From Actinomycetota bacterium (GTDB taxonomy: Bacteria > Actinomycetota > Actinomycetes > Nanopelagicales > Nanopelagicaceae), in NCBI GenBank assembly GCA_009700405.1, contig WLMD01000002.1:1-49470 (forward strand): a stretch of DNA of 49,470 nt. Direction: 5' to 3'. Shown here piece after piece: positions 39,339 through 48,066 of this stretch (positions are counted from its first letter, which is position 1; each line of letters opens with the position of its first letter). Below the pieces are notes generated by a model. The model saw only the letters and a program-made list of their open reading frames with translations. It made no database searches and was not told where the DNA came from. The position numbers and the translations under genes are program-made.

Positions 39339-40169
39339 ATGAGTCTTGCTGGGAAAAGAATTTTCATTACCGGAGGTTCTCGCGGAATTGGATTGGCGAT
39401 TGCGCTAAAGGCCGCTCATGATGGCGCATCCATTGCCATTGCAGCCAAGACTGCAGAACCCAATCCTAAACTCCCTGGAACGATTTATTCTGCTGCCGAG
39501 GAAATTCGCCAAGCAGGAGGCATAGCTCTTCCGATTCAATGTGATTTACGAGATGAAAACCAAATCCTGCAGGCAGTTAATGACGCTGCAAAAGAATTCG
39601 GTGGCATCGATATTCTTATTAATAATGCAAGTGCCATTAATTTGACTCGAACAGAAGAGACACCGGCTAAACGTTTTGATTTGATGTTTGATGTAAATGT
39701 CCGTGGAACTTTTCTCACTTCGCAAGCTGCGTTGCCATTTCTTCGAGAATCCGCTTCGGCCGGAAGAAATCCTCATATTTTGACGCTATCGCCTCCGCTT
39801 TCAATGAAGGCTAAATGGTTTAAGAATCATGTTGCCTACACGATGGCCAAATATGGGATGAGCATGTGCGTTCTGGGGATGTCTGAAGAATTTCGCCGCG
39901 ACGGGATTGCCGTCAATGCTTTATGGCCCCGAACAGCTATTGATACAGCTGCTTTGGCAATGATTCCAGGAGTAGATATTGCGGCTTGTAGGACCCCGGA
40001 AATCCTGGCTGACGCGGCATATGCCATTTTCAATAGGCCAGCGAAGGAATGCACGGGTAATTTCTTCATTGATGATGAAGTCTTGGCCAGTGAGGGCATT
40101 ACCGATCTTGATAAGTATTCAGTCGTACCCGGTACGACTGACTTTTTAGCCGATTTCTTTCTTGATTAA
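39339..40169 (+). CDS. SDR-family oxidoreductase, HSDL2-like
   Basis: GKRIFITGGSRGIGLAIALKAAHDGASIAIAAKTAEPNPKLPGTIYSAAEEIRQAGG; YTMAKYGMSM; GNFFIDDEVL. Confidence 0.91.
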   Translation: MSLAGKRIFITGGSRGIGLAIALKAAHDGASIAIAAKTAEPNPKLPGTIYSAAEEIRQAGGIALPIQCDLRDENQILQAVNDAAKEFGGIDILINNASAINLTRTEETPAKRFDLMFDVNVRGTFLTSQAALPFLRESASAGRNPHILTLSPPLSMKAKWFKNHVAYTMAKYGMSMCVLGMSEEFRRDGIAVNALWPRTAIDTAALAMIPGVDIAACRTPEILADAAYAIFNRPAKECTGNFFIDDEVLASEGITDLDKYSVVPGTTDFLADFFLD

Positions 40170-40199
40170 GTAAGAATTCACAGACAGAATAGGGGAGTT

Positions 40200-41672
40200 A
40201 TGTCGAATCAATCTGTAAATCCACGCACGGGTGAAAAATTTGGTCCCGTCTTTGCCGCAACAACACCGCAAGCGATGGATTCGCTAATTGCCCAATCGGT
40301 TTCGGCATATAAAGTCTGGTCTCATGTTAAAGCCGCTGAGCGAGGAAAAATTCTCCTGGCCCTAGCCCAAGCAATTGATGACCGCCTTCAAGATCTCGTA
40401 GATATAGCGGATCTGGAAACGGGGCTAGGAAAAGTCCGACTCACTGGAGAAGTTGGACGAACAACTTTTCAAATTCGCTCTTTTTCGAATGCGCTAGAAC
40501 GAGGAGAATTTGTAACACCTTCGCTAGATGAAGCCGTTGATGCAGCAGTACCGCAAGGGCATCCAAAATTCCTACGCACGACAAGAGGAATCGGACCAGT
40601 GGCAATATTTGGTGCAAGTAATTTCCCATTTGCATTTAGCACTCTTGGCGGGGACACGGCCTCAGCCCTTGCTGCTGGATGTTCGGTAGTCATCAAGGCA
40701 CACCCTGCGCATCCGCAGACTGCGCAATTAACTTTTGACATTGCCAAGAAAGCGCTACAAGAGGCTGGGGCGCCTGAGGGTTTAATTTCTTTGGGCCATG
40801 GGTTTGAATTCGGAAAATTGGTGATTACAGATCCACGCATATCGGCCGGAGCCTTTACTGGTTCACGCGCGGGAGGAAGAGCGTTATTTGATTTGGCTCA
40901 ATCTCGAGAGTACCCAATACCTTTCTACGGCGAACTAGGAAGCGTAAATCCCGTAGTGGCTGTTGAGAGCGCTCTTACAGATCCCGCTGCATTTGCTGGC
41001 GCGTACTTAGACTCGTTGCTCATGGGTAATGGACAATTTTGCACTAACCCAAGCGTTCTTTTCGTTCCTGCAGGTTCGATCGTTGTGAATGAAATCTCCA
41101 AACAGATTGCGCAGCGCGATCTCGCTCCCTTCCTCAGTGAAGCTACTAAGAATTTGCACGATTCCAATCGGGCAAAGGTAATTGCATCAACGAAGGCCGA
41201 AATTTATGAGGGTAAAGCCCCATCAGGCGCAGGTTTCTTTTCTGCCCCAATGGTTCTCGTTGTTAAGGCAAGTGATGTCACACGCGAAATTTCTGGCATC
41301 ACTGAAGAATGCTTCGGTCCAACCGGAGTCGTTGTGACATATGGCCACCACGGCGAAGTTGTAGAACTCTTAAGCAAGATGGAAGGCGCTCTCGCGAGTT
41401 CTCTTTTCGCTTCAGCGTCTGATTCATCAGCTCCGACTCTTATCGAAGCACTGGCATCGATGTCGGGTCGTGTGGCATTTAACGCATGGCCAACTGGAGT
41501 GGCTGTTACTGCTGGCCAACATCATGGAGGGCCATATCCGGCTTCAACTTCTTCTTTGCATACTTCAGTTGGAACGCAGGCAATCAATCGATTCTTGCGC
41601 CCAGTAACCTTTCAAGGCTTGCCCGATGAAATCTATTCCGCGCTTCAATCAACCACCACTAAGGAGAAATAA
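40200..41672 (+). CDS. Aldehyde dehydrogenase, alpha-ketoglutaric-semialdehyde-dehydrogenase-like
   Basis: GPVAIFGASNFPFAFSTLGGDTASALAAGCSVVIKAHPAHPQTAQL; YGELGSVNPVVA; GNGQFCTNPS. Confidence 0.9.
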   Translation: MSNQSVNPRTGEKFGPVFAATTPQAMDSLIAQSVSAYKVWSHVKAAERGKILLALAQAIDDRLQDLVDIADLETGLGKVRLTGEVGRTTFQIRSFSNALERGEFVTPSLDEAVDAAVPQGHPKFLRTTRGIGPVAIFGASNFPFAFSTLGGDTASALAAGCSVVIKAHPAHPQTAQLTFDIAKKALQEAGAPEGLISLGHGFEFGKLVITDPRISAGAFTGSRAGGRALFDLAQSREYPIPFYGELGSVNPVVAVESALTDPAAFAGAYLDSLLMGNGQFCTNPSVLFVPAGSIVVNEISKQIAQRDLAPFLSEATKNLHDSNRAKVIASTKAEIYEGKAPSGAGFFSAPMVLVVKASDVTREISGITEECFGPTGVVVTYGHHGEVVELLSKMEGALASSLFASASDSSAPTLIEALASMSGRVAFNAWPTGVAVTAGQHHGGPYPASTSSLHTSVGTQAINRFLRPVTFQGLPDEIYSALQSTTTKEK

Positions 41673-41674
41673 GA

Positions 41675-42520
41675 ATGAAACTTGCACGCCTTGGCGAATT
41701 TGAGAAAGAGAGAGCTGCGGTCATCGTTAGCGACACGGAAGCAGTATTTGTTGATGACGTTGTAGGAGACTGGAATAGAACTTCTCTTGAGGCTGGGGCT
41801 GTTGCAAAGGTTGCGGCGATGGATTTATCTTCGCGTCCGCGAGTTGCGATTTCTGACTATCGGTTGGGATCTCCAGTTGCTCGTCCGACCAAAGTAATTT
41901 GCGTAGGTTTGAATTACGCCCAACATGCCCTTGAGTCAGGAATGAATCCACCAGCAGAACCTGTAATTTTCATGAAGGCTCCAGATACCGTTGTTGGCGG
42001 CTTCGATGACATCATCGTCCCTCCAGGTTCAGAAAAGACTGATTACGAAGTTGAGTTATGTGTCGTTATCGGCAAGAACGCCCTCTATTTGAAATCTCCA
42101 GAGGACGCTAAGGATCACATTCTTGGCTACACGATTTCCCAAGATGTGTCAGAGCGTCATTGGCAAATTGAACGCAGTGGACAATGGGTTAAGGGAAAAT
42201 CTTTTCCATCCTTTAATCCGATGGGACCATGGATCGTTACCGCTGATTCGTTAAATCCTCATGACTTACGTTTATGGTGCACGATAGATGGCCAATCTCG
42301 ACAAGATTCGCGCACAAGCGATCTTATTTTCGGCATTGATCATTGCATCTGGTACATCAGCCAATTCATGGAGTTGAAAGCTGGCGATATCATCAATACA
42401 GGCACTCCACAGGGAGTGGGCATGGGATTCAAGCCCGAAAAATACATCCACGGCGGTGAAATCGTTGAGACAGGAATTGAAGGCATCGGAACTATTCGTT
42501 CCGCAGTCCGTAAAGCCTAA
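41675..42520 (+). CDS. Fumarylacetoacetate hydrolase (FAH) family protein
   Basis: VICVGLNYAQHALESGMNPPAEPVIFMKAPDTVVGGFDDIIVPPGSEKTDYEVELCVVIG; GDIINTGTPQGVGMG. Confidence 0.93.
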   Translation: MKLARLGEFEKERAAVIVSDTEAVFVDDVVGDWNRTSLEAGAVAKVAAMDLSSRPRVAISDYRLGSPVARPTKVICVGLNYAQHALESGMNPPAEPVIFMKAPDTVVGGFDDIIVPPGSEKTDYEVELCVVIGKNALYLKSPEDAKDHILGYTISQDVSERHWQIERSGQWVKGKSFPSFNPMGPWIVTADSLNPHDLRLWCTIDGQSRQDSRTSDLIFGIDHCIWYISQFMELKAGDIINTGTPQGVGMGFKPEKYIHGGEIVETGIEGIGTIRSAVRKA

Positions 42521-42531
42521 ACTCTAAAAAA

Positions 42532-43806
42532 CTAGAATGGCTTACTGAAGTTTGTTTCTTCGGTAGCGTCAATTTCAAGTAATCGGTTCCACTTTGCTGT
42601 TCGCTCTGAACCATGAGTTGAACCAACTTTGATTTGGCCTGCGCCCCAACCCAGGGCCAAGTCAGATAACCAGCTATCTTCGCTCTCACCTGAGCGCGCC
42701 GAAACCACAGTCGTGAAATGTGATTCCTTAGCTTCCTTCAAGACCTCGAGAGTGTTAGAAAGAAGTCCGTTCTGATTTGGCTTAATTAAGATGGAATTCG
42801 CGCTTTTTTCTGTGATGCCCTTGTTCAGGCGCCCACTATTAGTTGTGAACAGATCATCGCCAACAACTTGAATAGGTCGAGGGAGATTTGCAAGAAAATA
42901 TGACCAACTTTGCCAATCGTCTTCGGCAAATGGATCCTCAATAGAAATAATAGGTTGGTTGGACAACAACTGGATAAGTTGGTCGTGCCATTGCCGCGAT
43001 GAATAAACCTTCCCTGTGCTTCGAGAAATATAATTTCCCTGGTCGAAGAATTGAGTTGCTGCGATATCTAAAGCAAGGCTCACATCGCGCCCAGGTGTAA
43101 GTCCAACGGCTTCAATGCATTCAACAACAAAAGCACACGCTTCATCCGATGAGGAGAAGGCGATTCCGAGCCCTCCTTCATCAGCGACAAGATTGGTAAC
43201 AAAGCCTCGTGATGCACCGAGCTTGGCTGCACTTTCACGAATGGCAACTACCCAAGAAAGCGCTTGCGTCACGCTTTCGGCACCATTGGCGATAATCAGG
43301 ACATCTTGGATATCGAGGGCGCCTCTAGCATGAGCTCCACCCGAGAGGATATTCACCATCGGCATTGGCATTGTGAGCGAACCCGTTGGTTGAAAGAGTC
43401 TGGCTAGAGATTGTTGCCCGGCATGCGCCTGTGCAATTGCGGTGACAATGGATACGGCCAATGTTGCGTTCGCACCCAAATTTTCATGACGAGTAGTTGC
43501 ATCTAGCTCTGTCATCGCATCGTCGGCTTCTTGAAAACGTGGTTGACGTGCAATCAGGAGCGGTGCAATCTGTGTGTTGATGTTGTTGATTGCTTGATAG
43601 ACGCTCGATCCTTGAAAGAATTTTTCAGAGTATGCGCCTTGCGCATCTCGTAATTCGTGCGCCTCGTGTCGCCCAGTTGAAGCACCTGAAGGCACCGTTG
43701 CTTTATGAACGCTTCCATCGCTTAAAGTCATCCGCGCACATACTGTAGGCCGACCACGGGAATCCAACATTTGAATTCCCATCAGCCCTGTTATCGAGGT
43801 AGTCAT
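42532..43806 (-). CDS. Divergent enolase-family protein (enolase paralogue)
   Basis: PSGASTGRHEAHELRD, VADEGGLGIAF, SIEDPFAEDDWQSW, VGDDLFTTN, ILIKPNQNG, SARSGESEDSWLSDLALGWGAGQIKVG; SHRSGE changed to SARSGE. Confidence 0.92.
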   Translation of the reverse strand: MTTSITGLMGIQMLDSRGRPTVCARMTLSDGSVHKATVPSGASTGRHEAHELRDAQGAYSEKFFQGSSVYQAINNINTQIAPLLIARQPRFQEADDAMTELDATTRHENLGANATLAVSIVTAIAQAHAGQQSLARLFQPTGSLTMPMPMVNILSGGAHARGALDIQDVLIIANGAESVTQALSWVVAIRESAAKLGASRGFVTNLVADEGGLGIAFSSSDEACAFVVECIEAVGLTPGRDVSLALDIAATQFFDQGNYISRSTGKVYSSRQWHDQLIQLLSNQPIISIEDPFAEDDWQSWSYFLANLPRPIQVVGDDLFTTNSGRLNKGITEKSANSILIKPNQNGLLSNTLEVLKEAKESHFTTVVSARSGESEDSWLSDLALGWGAGQIKVGSTHGSERTAKWNRLLEIDATEETNFSKPF

Positions 43807-44783
43807 AACTCTGAGAATACTTCAGTCAGGGAGGGTGGGTCTTCACTTTGCAAAATGCCAAGGCATGTATTTCGAAGGTTGCTCTGCATCTCTGGGTTTA
43901 AATATGAAACAGGAGATACTCCATCTACACGGGCGAGGGAAATGGCCGCGACATGCCAAATAAATGTCGGAGAAGCAGGCCGGCCTAGTGACTGCTCATA
44001 GCGCTGGAGGAAAGAGTAAGCAGATTGTGCAATTTTAGTTTTTGCGGTGAGAGTGCCAACATATTCGGATTTCGTCAGCAGGTGACCTAGGAGGAATCCT
44101 AAATCGAAAACAGGATTACCGGCATGTGCCACTTCGAAATCTAGGATTATCGGCACATTGCTTGAGGAGACCAAGATGTTTTTGGGGGAGTAATCACCAT
44201 GCACTAAAGCGGTTTTATTATTTTCAAGTTCATCGATTAAAGATGATATGCGCCTATTGATGCTCTGATGACGAAGAGCGATTGCCCGATAAAAGGGAGA
44301 TATGCGTAATTGCTCAAAGAGCGTATCTTCTTGGAATTGATCAAGTATGAGCGGCGCTGAAGTGTTCTTATGCCATTTGCCAAGAATCTCTCCAACATCA
44401 CCTGCAACGACAGGGAGTATTTTCCCGGCCAGCATGTCTTCTTTCCAGTTCGTGACGCTTCGAGGTGCGCGTTGGAGGATAACCACAAAACGTTCTGGAT
44501 CGCATTCAACGAGAGCGGGTACATTCTCTGGAGTAATCTCCTGATACACCTGCAGCGCATTAGCTTCAACAATTGCACGGCGTTGGTCTGCGCTCCATTT
44601 TTGAGCGACCTTCAATTCAGGGAGGGCCTGTTTCACTACTAGGTCTCGACCTTCTCCTGAAACAGCGAGAACTACATTAGATACGCCACCAGTAAGAATT
44701 TCAACAGCTACGTCGGCAGAATCAGAAAAAATATTTCGAGATTTTAGATAGGCAACGACAGAGTTTTCATCAAGTAATTGCAC
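43803..44783 (-). CDS. Phosphotransferase-family (APH/MTR-kinase-like) small-molecule kinase
   Basis: EILTGGVSNVVLAVSGEGRDLVVKQAL; TALVHGDYSPKNILVSSSNVPIILDFEVAHAGNPVFDLGFLL. Confidence 0.88.
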   Translation of the reverse strand: MQLLDENSVVAYLKSRNIFSDSADVAVEILTGGVSNVVLAVSGEGRDLVVKQALPELKVAQKWSADQRRAIVEANALQVYQEITPENVPALVECDPERFVVILQRAPRSVTNWKEDMLAGKILPVVAGDVGEILGKWHKNTSAPLILDQFQEDTLFEQLRISPFYRAIALRHQSINRRISSLIDELENNKTALVHGDYSPKNILVSSSNVPIILDFEVAHAGNPVFDLGFLLGHLLTKSEYVGTLTAKTKIAQSAYSFLQRYEQSLGRPASPTFIWHVAAISLARVDGVSPVSYLNPEMQSNLRNTCLGILQSEDPPSLTEVFSEL

Positions 44784-44792
44784 AGGGATAGA

Positions 44793-45479
44793 TTAAGGCA
44801 GGTAGGTAACCGAATGCGCGTTATCTACCATGACACTTTGGCCAGATATTCCGGTATTGAGTTCACTTCCCAACAGATAGACGCCATTTGCGACATCTGC
44901 CGCAGTAACTAATCTTCCGATAGGCGTAGATTCCACGAGATGATCAAATTGCTCGGGAGCCAGAGTATTTCGAGTCATAGGTGTATCTACAACTCCAGGA
45001 AGGATTCCATTAACCAAGATTCCATGTGATCTACCTAAGTCCACCGCTAAGGAGCGAACGAGGCCCCCAACTGCAGCTTTTGACACTGTATAGGCCAATT
45101 TTTCTTTCCGGGTGAAGATTTCAGCGATAGAACTGATGATTACTATGTGTCCATTTCGAGCAATCGCACACTCGCGCATAAGAAATTTAACTTTCTTAAC
45201 GATGAAGCCGACATTTGCTTCAAAGAGATCGGTGATTGCTTCATCACTTGTCGTAAGCACGGTGCCGTTCATGTTGGCGCCTTGTGCAAAAACAATAGTA
45301 TTGAAATTCGATTCTTCAAAAGGGGATGCGCTTTTGAAAGGGAGGACTATCTCATTAGGCAATCCGACGGGTACTCGAACAACAGGAAATACATCCCAGC
45401 CATGATTGATGTAGGTCTGAGATATTGCAGAACCGAGTGCCCCGGTAGCGCCAAAGAGGAGTACGCGCTTATTAGCCAT
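44793..45479 (-). CDS. SDR-family oxidoreductase
   Basis: VLLFGATGALGSAISQTYINHGWDVFPVV...VIISSIAEIFTRKEKLAYTVSKAAVGGLVRSLAVDLG. Confidence 0.9.
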   Translation of the reverse strand: MANKRVLLFGATGALGSAISQTYINHGWDVFPVVRVPVGLPNEIVLPFKSASPFEESNFNTIVFAQGANMNGTVLTTSDEAITDLFEANVGFIVKKVKFLMRECAIARNGHIVIISSIAEIFTRKEKLAYTVSKAAVGGLVRSLAVDLGRSHGILVNGILPGVVDTPMTRNTLAPEQFDHLVESTPIGRLVTAADVANGVYLLGSELNTGISGQSVMVDNAHSVTYLP

Positions 45480-45481
45480 GA

Positions 45482-46411
45482 TTATCTACCTTCGTATCCG
45501 TATCGTGTGAGCATGGAGTAACCAATAGCGGCGCGACGAACTCTTTCGCGTCCCGTTGATTCGATTACTCCCTGGATGTGTCCACCGGCGGGATATAGAC
45601 CCGGTGAGTTTCTGACTGTGAATTTGAGGTAGACAGGAGCTGCCACCCTCACCAAGTCAGGAATTTCATAGTGACGAACTACTCCGCCGAAGTCATCTGG
45701 CCCCTCGACATATACATCGAGAGGGATATCAACTTGCGCGCGAATGGCAGCAATTTGTTGCAACGAAAGATCTGTCGCAAGATTCAAAGTGGATGCGCCA
45801 AGGTCGGCGAGTGTTTGCGCAGTTGCCGCATTCGTGCAAGGTAGCGCTACTGAGGTTTTGAAAATGAAATCACTCGGGAGGTCTCCACGCTTTCTTGCTT
45901 CCCCGAGTACTTTGAGAAGACCCAAATCTCCAACGAGAACAGAACGAAGACCAAGAGATGCTCCGTGGAGTACATCTTCTACGGCGTATCTGAGTTGATC
46001 GTTTCCTCGAAGAGTCGGAGAGGCGACGCCACCTGCAGTAGAGAGTGGTTGCTTGCCGATATCCCAGGCTGCTCGTGGACCAACAAAGAGACAGACTTCA
46101 AGATTATTCTCTTTTCCAAGTGCAACCATTTCGCGAATTTCCTGATCGGTCTGCATCATGATGCCTGATCCTTGGGAGATTCGATGAAATTTTACATTGA
46201 GTTTTTTTGCCTCATCCAATACGGCGCGAAAAGCGCTTGGTCCTTCAACGGATGGAATTTCAATTTTCCAACGATCTCCATCGGGAAATCTTTTAGTCGA
46301 TTCCGGTAACCCATCGGCGTCTTGGCTTTGAATATTTTGGGCGCGCAATAATGCGATTGACTCTTTCATGGGCCCTTTCGGGTCACGCGTGGAGGGCCAA
46401 GAACTTTCCAT
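45482..46411 (-). CDS. Probable TIM-barrel protein resembling U32-peptidase-like annotations; function unknown
   Basis: 309-aa ORF with alternating beta/alpha pattern; FHRISQGSGIMMQTDQEIREMVALGKENNLEVCLFVGPRAAWD...GLRSVLVGDLGLLKVLGEARKRG...TLADLGASTLNLATDLSLQQIAAI. Confidence 0.55.
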   Translation of the reverse strand: MESSWPSTRDPKGPMKESIALLRAQNIQSQDADGLPESTKRFPDGDRWKIEIPSVEGPSAFRAVLDEAKKLNVKFHRISQGSGIMMQTDQEIREMVALGKENNLEVCLFVGPRAAWDIGKQPLSTAGGVASPTLRGNDQLRYAVEDVLHGASLGLRSVLVGDLGLLKVLGEARKRGDLPSDFIFKTSVALPCTNAATAQTLADLGASTLNLATDLSLQQIAAIRAQVDIPLDVYVEGPDDFGGVVRHYEIPDLVRVAAPVYLKFTVRNSPGLYPAGGHIQGVIESTGRERVRRAAIGYSMLTRYGYEGR

Positions 46412-46503
46412 CTTTTACGCTCCCTATTTCTCACATCTTGAGAGAACTCTCTAAGGAAAGAATCCCACACTCTGTCAGATATGTGAAAGTCTCCTCCGAA
46501 TGC

Positions 46504-46529
46504 CAACCCTTACATTAAGGTAGGGGTTG
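46504..46529. promoter_or_regulatory. Imperfect 26-bp palindrome CAACCCTTACATTAAGGTAGGGGTTG in a divergent intergenic region
   Basis: 11 of 13 symmetric pairs; between the divergent U32-like gene and an SDR. Confidence 0.55.
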
Positions 46530-46554
46530 CCGAAACACTATTGAACGGGGTCGC

Positions 46555-47310
46555 ATGAGCCAGAACAGTTCTTTTGAGGGCCAAGTTGTTATGGTCGTTG
46601 GTGCTGGAAATGGAATTGGCCGCGCAACTCTTGGCCTATTAATCGAGCGCGGTGCGCGGGTGTTCGCCCTAGATAATAATCAGGACGCACTATCTGAGAT
46701 TCAAACCCTTTTTTCCTTGGGTAGCGATCAAGTGAAGGCTTTGGATGTATCTGATGAAGAGGCGATCAAGAAAGTTGTAGCCGAAATTTTCGCCTCTGAA
46801 GGAAGAATTGATGCGCTAGTTAATTCAGCCGGGATGACCGGACCTACTAATCGTCGCCTCAATACAATCACGTGGCCGGAGTTCGAACGCGTTCTGCAAG
46901 TAAACCTCTTTGGCGCGATTTGGCTCACTCAGCAACTGATACCAATTATGCAAGGCCAAAAATATGGTCGAATAGTTCATGTCTCATCAATTGCTGGCAA
47001 AGAAGGCAATCCAGGCATGTCGCCATATGTCACCTCTAAAGCAGGAATGATCGGGTTTATTAAAGGTGTTGCCAAAGAAGTAGCAACAGAGGGAATTTCC
47101 ATTAATGCTGTTGCTCCAGCAGTGATTCGCACACCTATGAATGCTGACACGAGTGATGAGACCCTTAAGTACATGATCGCCAGAATTCCTATGGGCCGAG
47201 TGGGCGAAGCCGAAGAGGTAGCGGAGACTATTTGCTTTGCGGCATCTAAGGCTTGCTCTTTTACTACAGGCTTTACTTTTGATACTTCTGGTGGCCGCGC
47301 AACGTACTAG
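46555..47310 (+). CDS. SDR-family oxidoreductase
   Basis: VVMVVGAGNGIGRATLGLLIERGARVFALDNN; ALVNSAGMTGPTN; SPYVTSKAGMIGFIKGVAKEVATEGISINAVAP. Confidence 0.93.
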   Translation: MSQNSSFEGQVVMVVGAGNGIGRATLGLLIERGARVFALDNNQDALSEIQTLFSLGSDQVKALDVSDEEAIKKVVAEIFASEGRIDALVNSAGMTGPTNRRLNTITWPEFERVLQVNLFGAIWLTQQLIPIMQGQKYGRIVHVSSIAGKEGNPGMSPYVTSKAGMIGFIKGVAKEVATEGISINAVAPAVIRTPMNADTSDETLKYMIARIPMGRVGEAEEVAETICFAASKACSFTTGFTFDTSGGRATY

Positions 47311-47317
47311 AAGTTAA

Positions 47318-48064
47318 TTACAAACGGCCAGCACTATGCAGTGCGCCGAGAAATTCTTTGAGACGATCTGTTTGTGGGTTGTTCAAAATCTCTGTTGGAT
47401 TTCCTTCTTCGTGGATTTTTCCATCCGCTAAGAAAATTACATGGTCAGCAATTCTTTTTGCAAAGCCCATCTCGTGCGTGGCTATAACCATCGTCATGCC
47501 TTCGCTTTTGAGTTCAGCGATAAGAGTTAATACTTCTGCAATGAGTACAGGGTCAAGGGCGCTCGTTACTTCGTCTAGGAGAAGCAACTTTGGACTAGTG
47601 GCAATTGCCCGAATGATGGCAACTCTCTGCTGTTGTCCACCACTGAGCAGATCTGGATAGCCACGCGCTTTTTCGGCAAGACCAAAACGTTTCAGAAGTG
47701 CCATAGCATTTTCTTCAGCGTCATTGCGGGAAACACCATGGACTAATCGCGGCGCTAGCGTGATATTTTCCAAGACACTCAGGTGTGGGAAAAGATTAAA
47801 AGCCTGAAAGACAGATCCGATATTGCTACGCACTTTATCCATATTGGTACCGAAGGCGGAGATGTCTTCTCCATCAAGGAGAATTTGTCCATCATCAATC
47901 TCCTCAAGAAGATTAATACAGCGCATGAAAGTGCTCTTGCCAGAGCCGCTTGCACCAATTACGACGTTTACTGAATGCTCAGGGATTGACAGTGAAATGT
48001 CATCTAGAACTAGCTCTGATCCGTAACATTTGCGCAGATTCTTTACTTCCAGGACCTTTCTCAT
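47318..48064 (-). CDS. Amino-acid-type ABC transporter ATP-binding protein
   Basis: VIGASGSGKSTFMRCINLLEEIDDGQILLDGEDI; LSGGQQQRVAIIRAIATSPKLLLLDEVTSALDP. Confidence 0.95.
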   Translation of the reverse strand: MRKVLEVKNLRKCYGSELVLDDISLSIPEHSVNVVIGASGSGKSTFMRCINLLEEIDDGQILLDGEDISAFGTNMDKVRSNIGSVFQAFNLFPHLSVLENITLAPRLVHGVSRNDAEENAMALLKRFGLAEKARGYPDLLSGGQQQRVAIIRAIATSPKLLLLDEVTSALDPVLIAEVLTLIAELKSEGMTMVIATHEMGFAKRIADHVIFLADGKIHEEGNPTEILNNPQTDRLKEFLGALHSAGRL

Positions 48065-48066
48065 CT

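Noticed and set aside
46885-46894. GAACGCGTTC resembling a LexA box
   Set aside because: The spacing between half-sites is 2 rather than 4, and it lies inside an SDR coding sequence.
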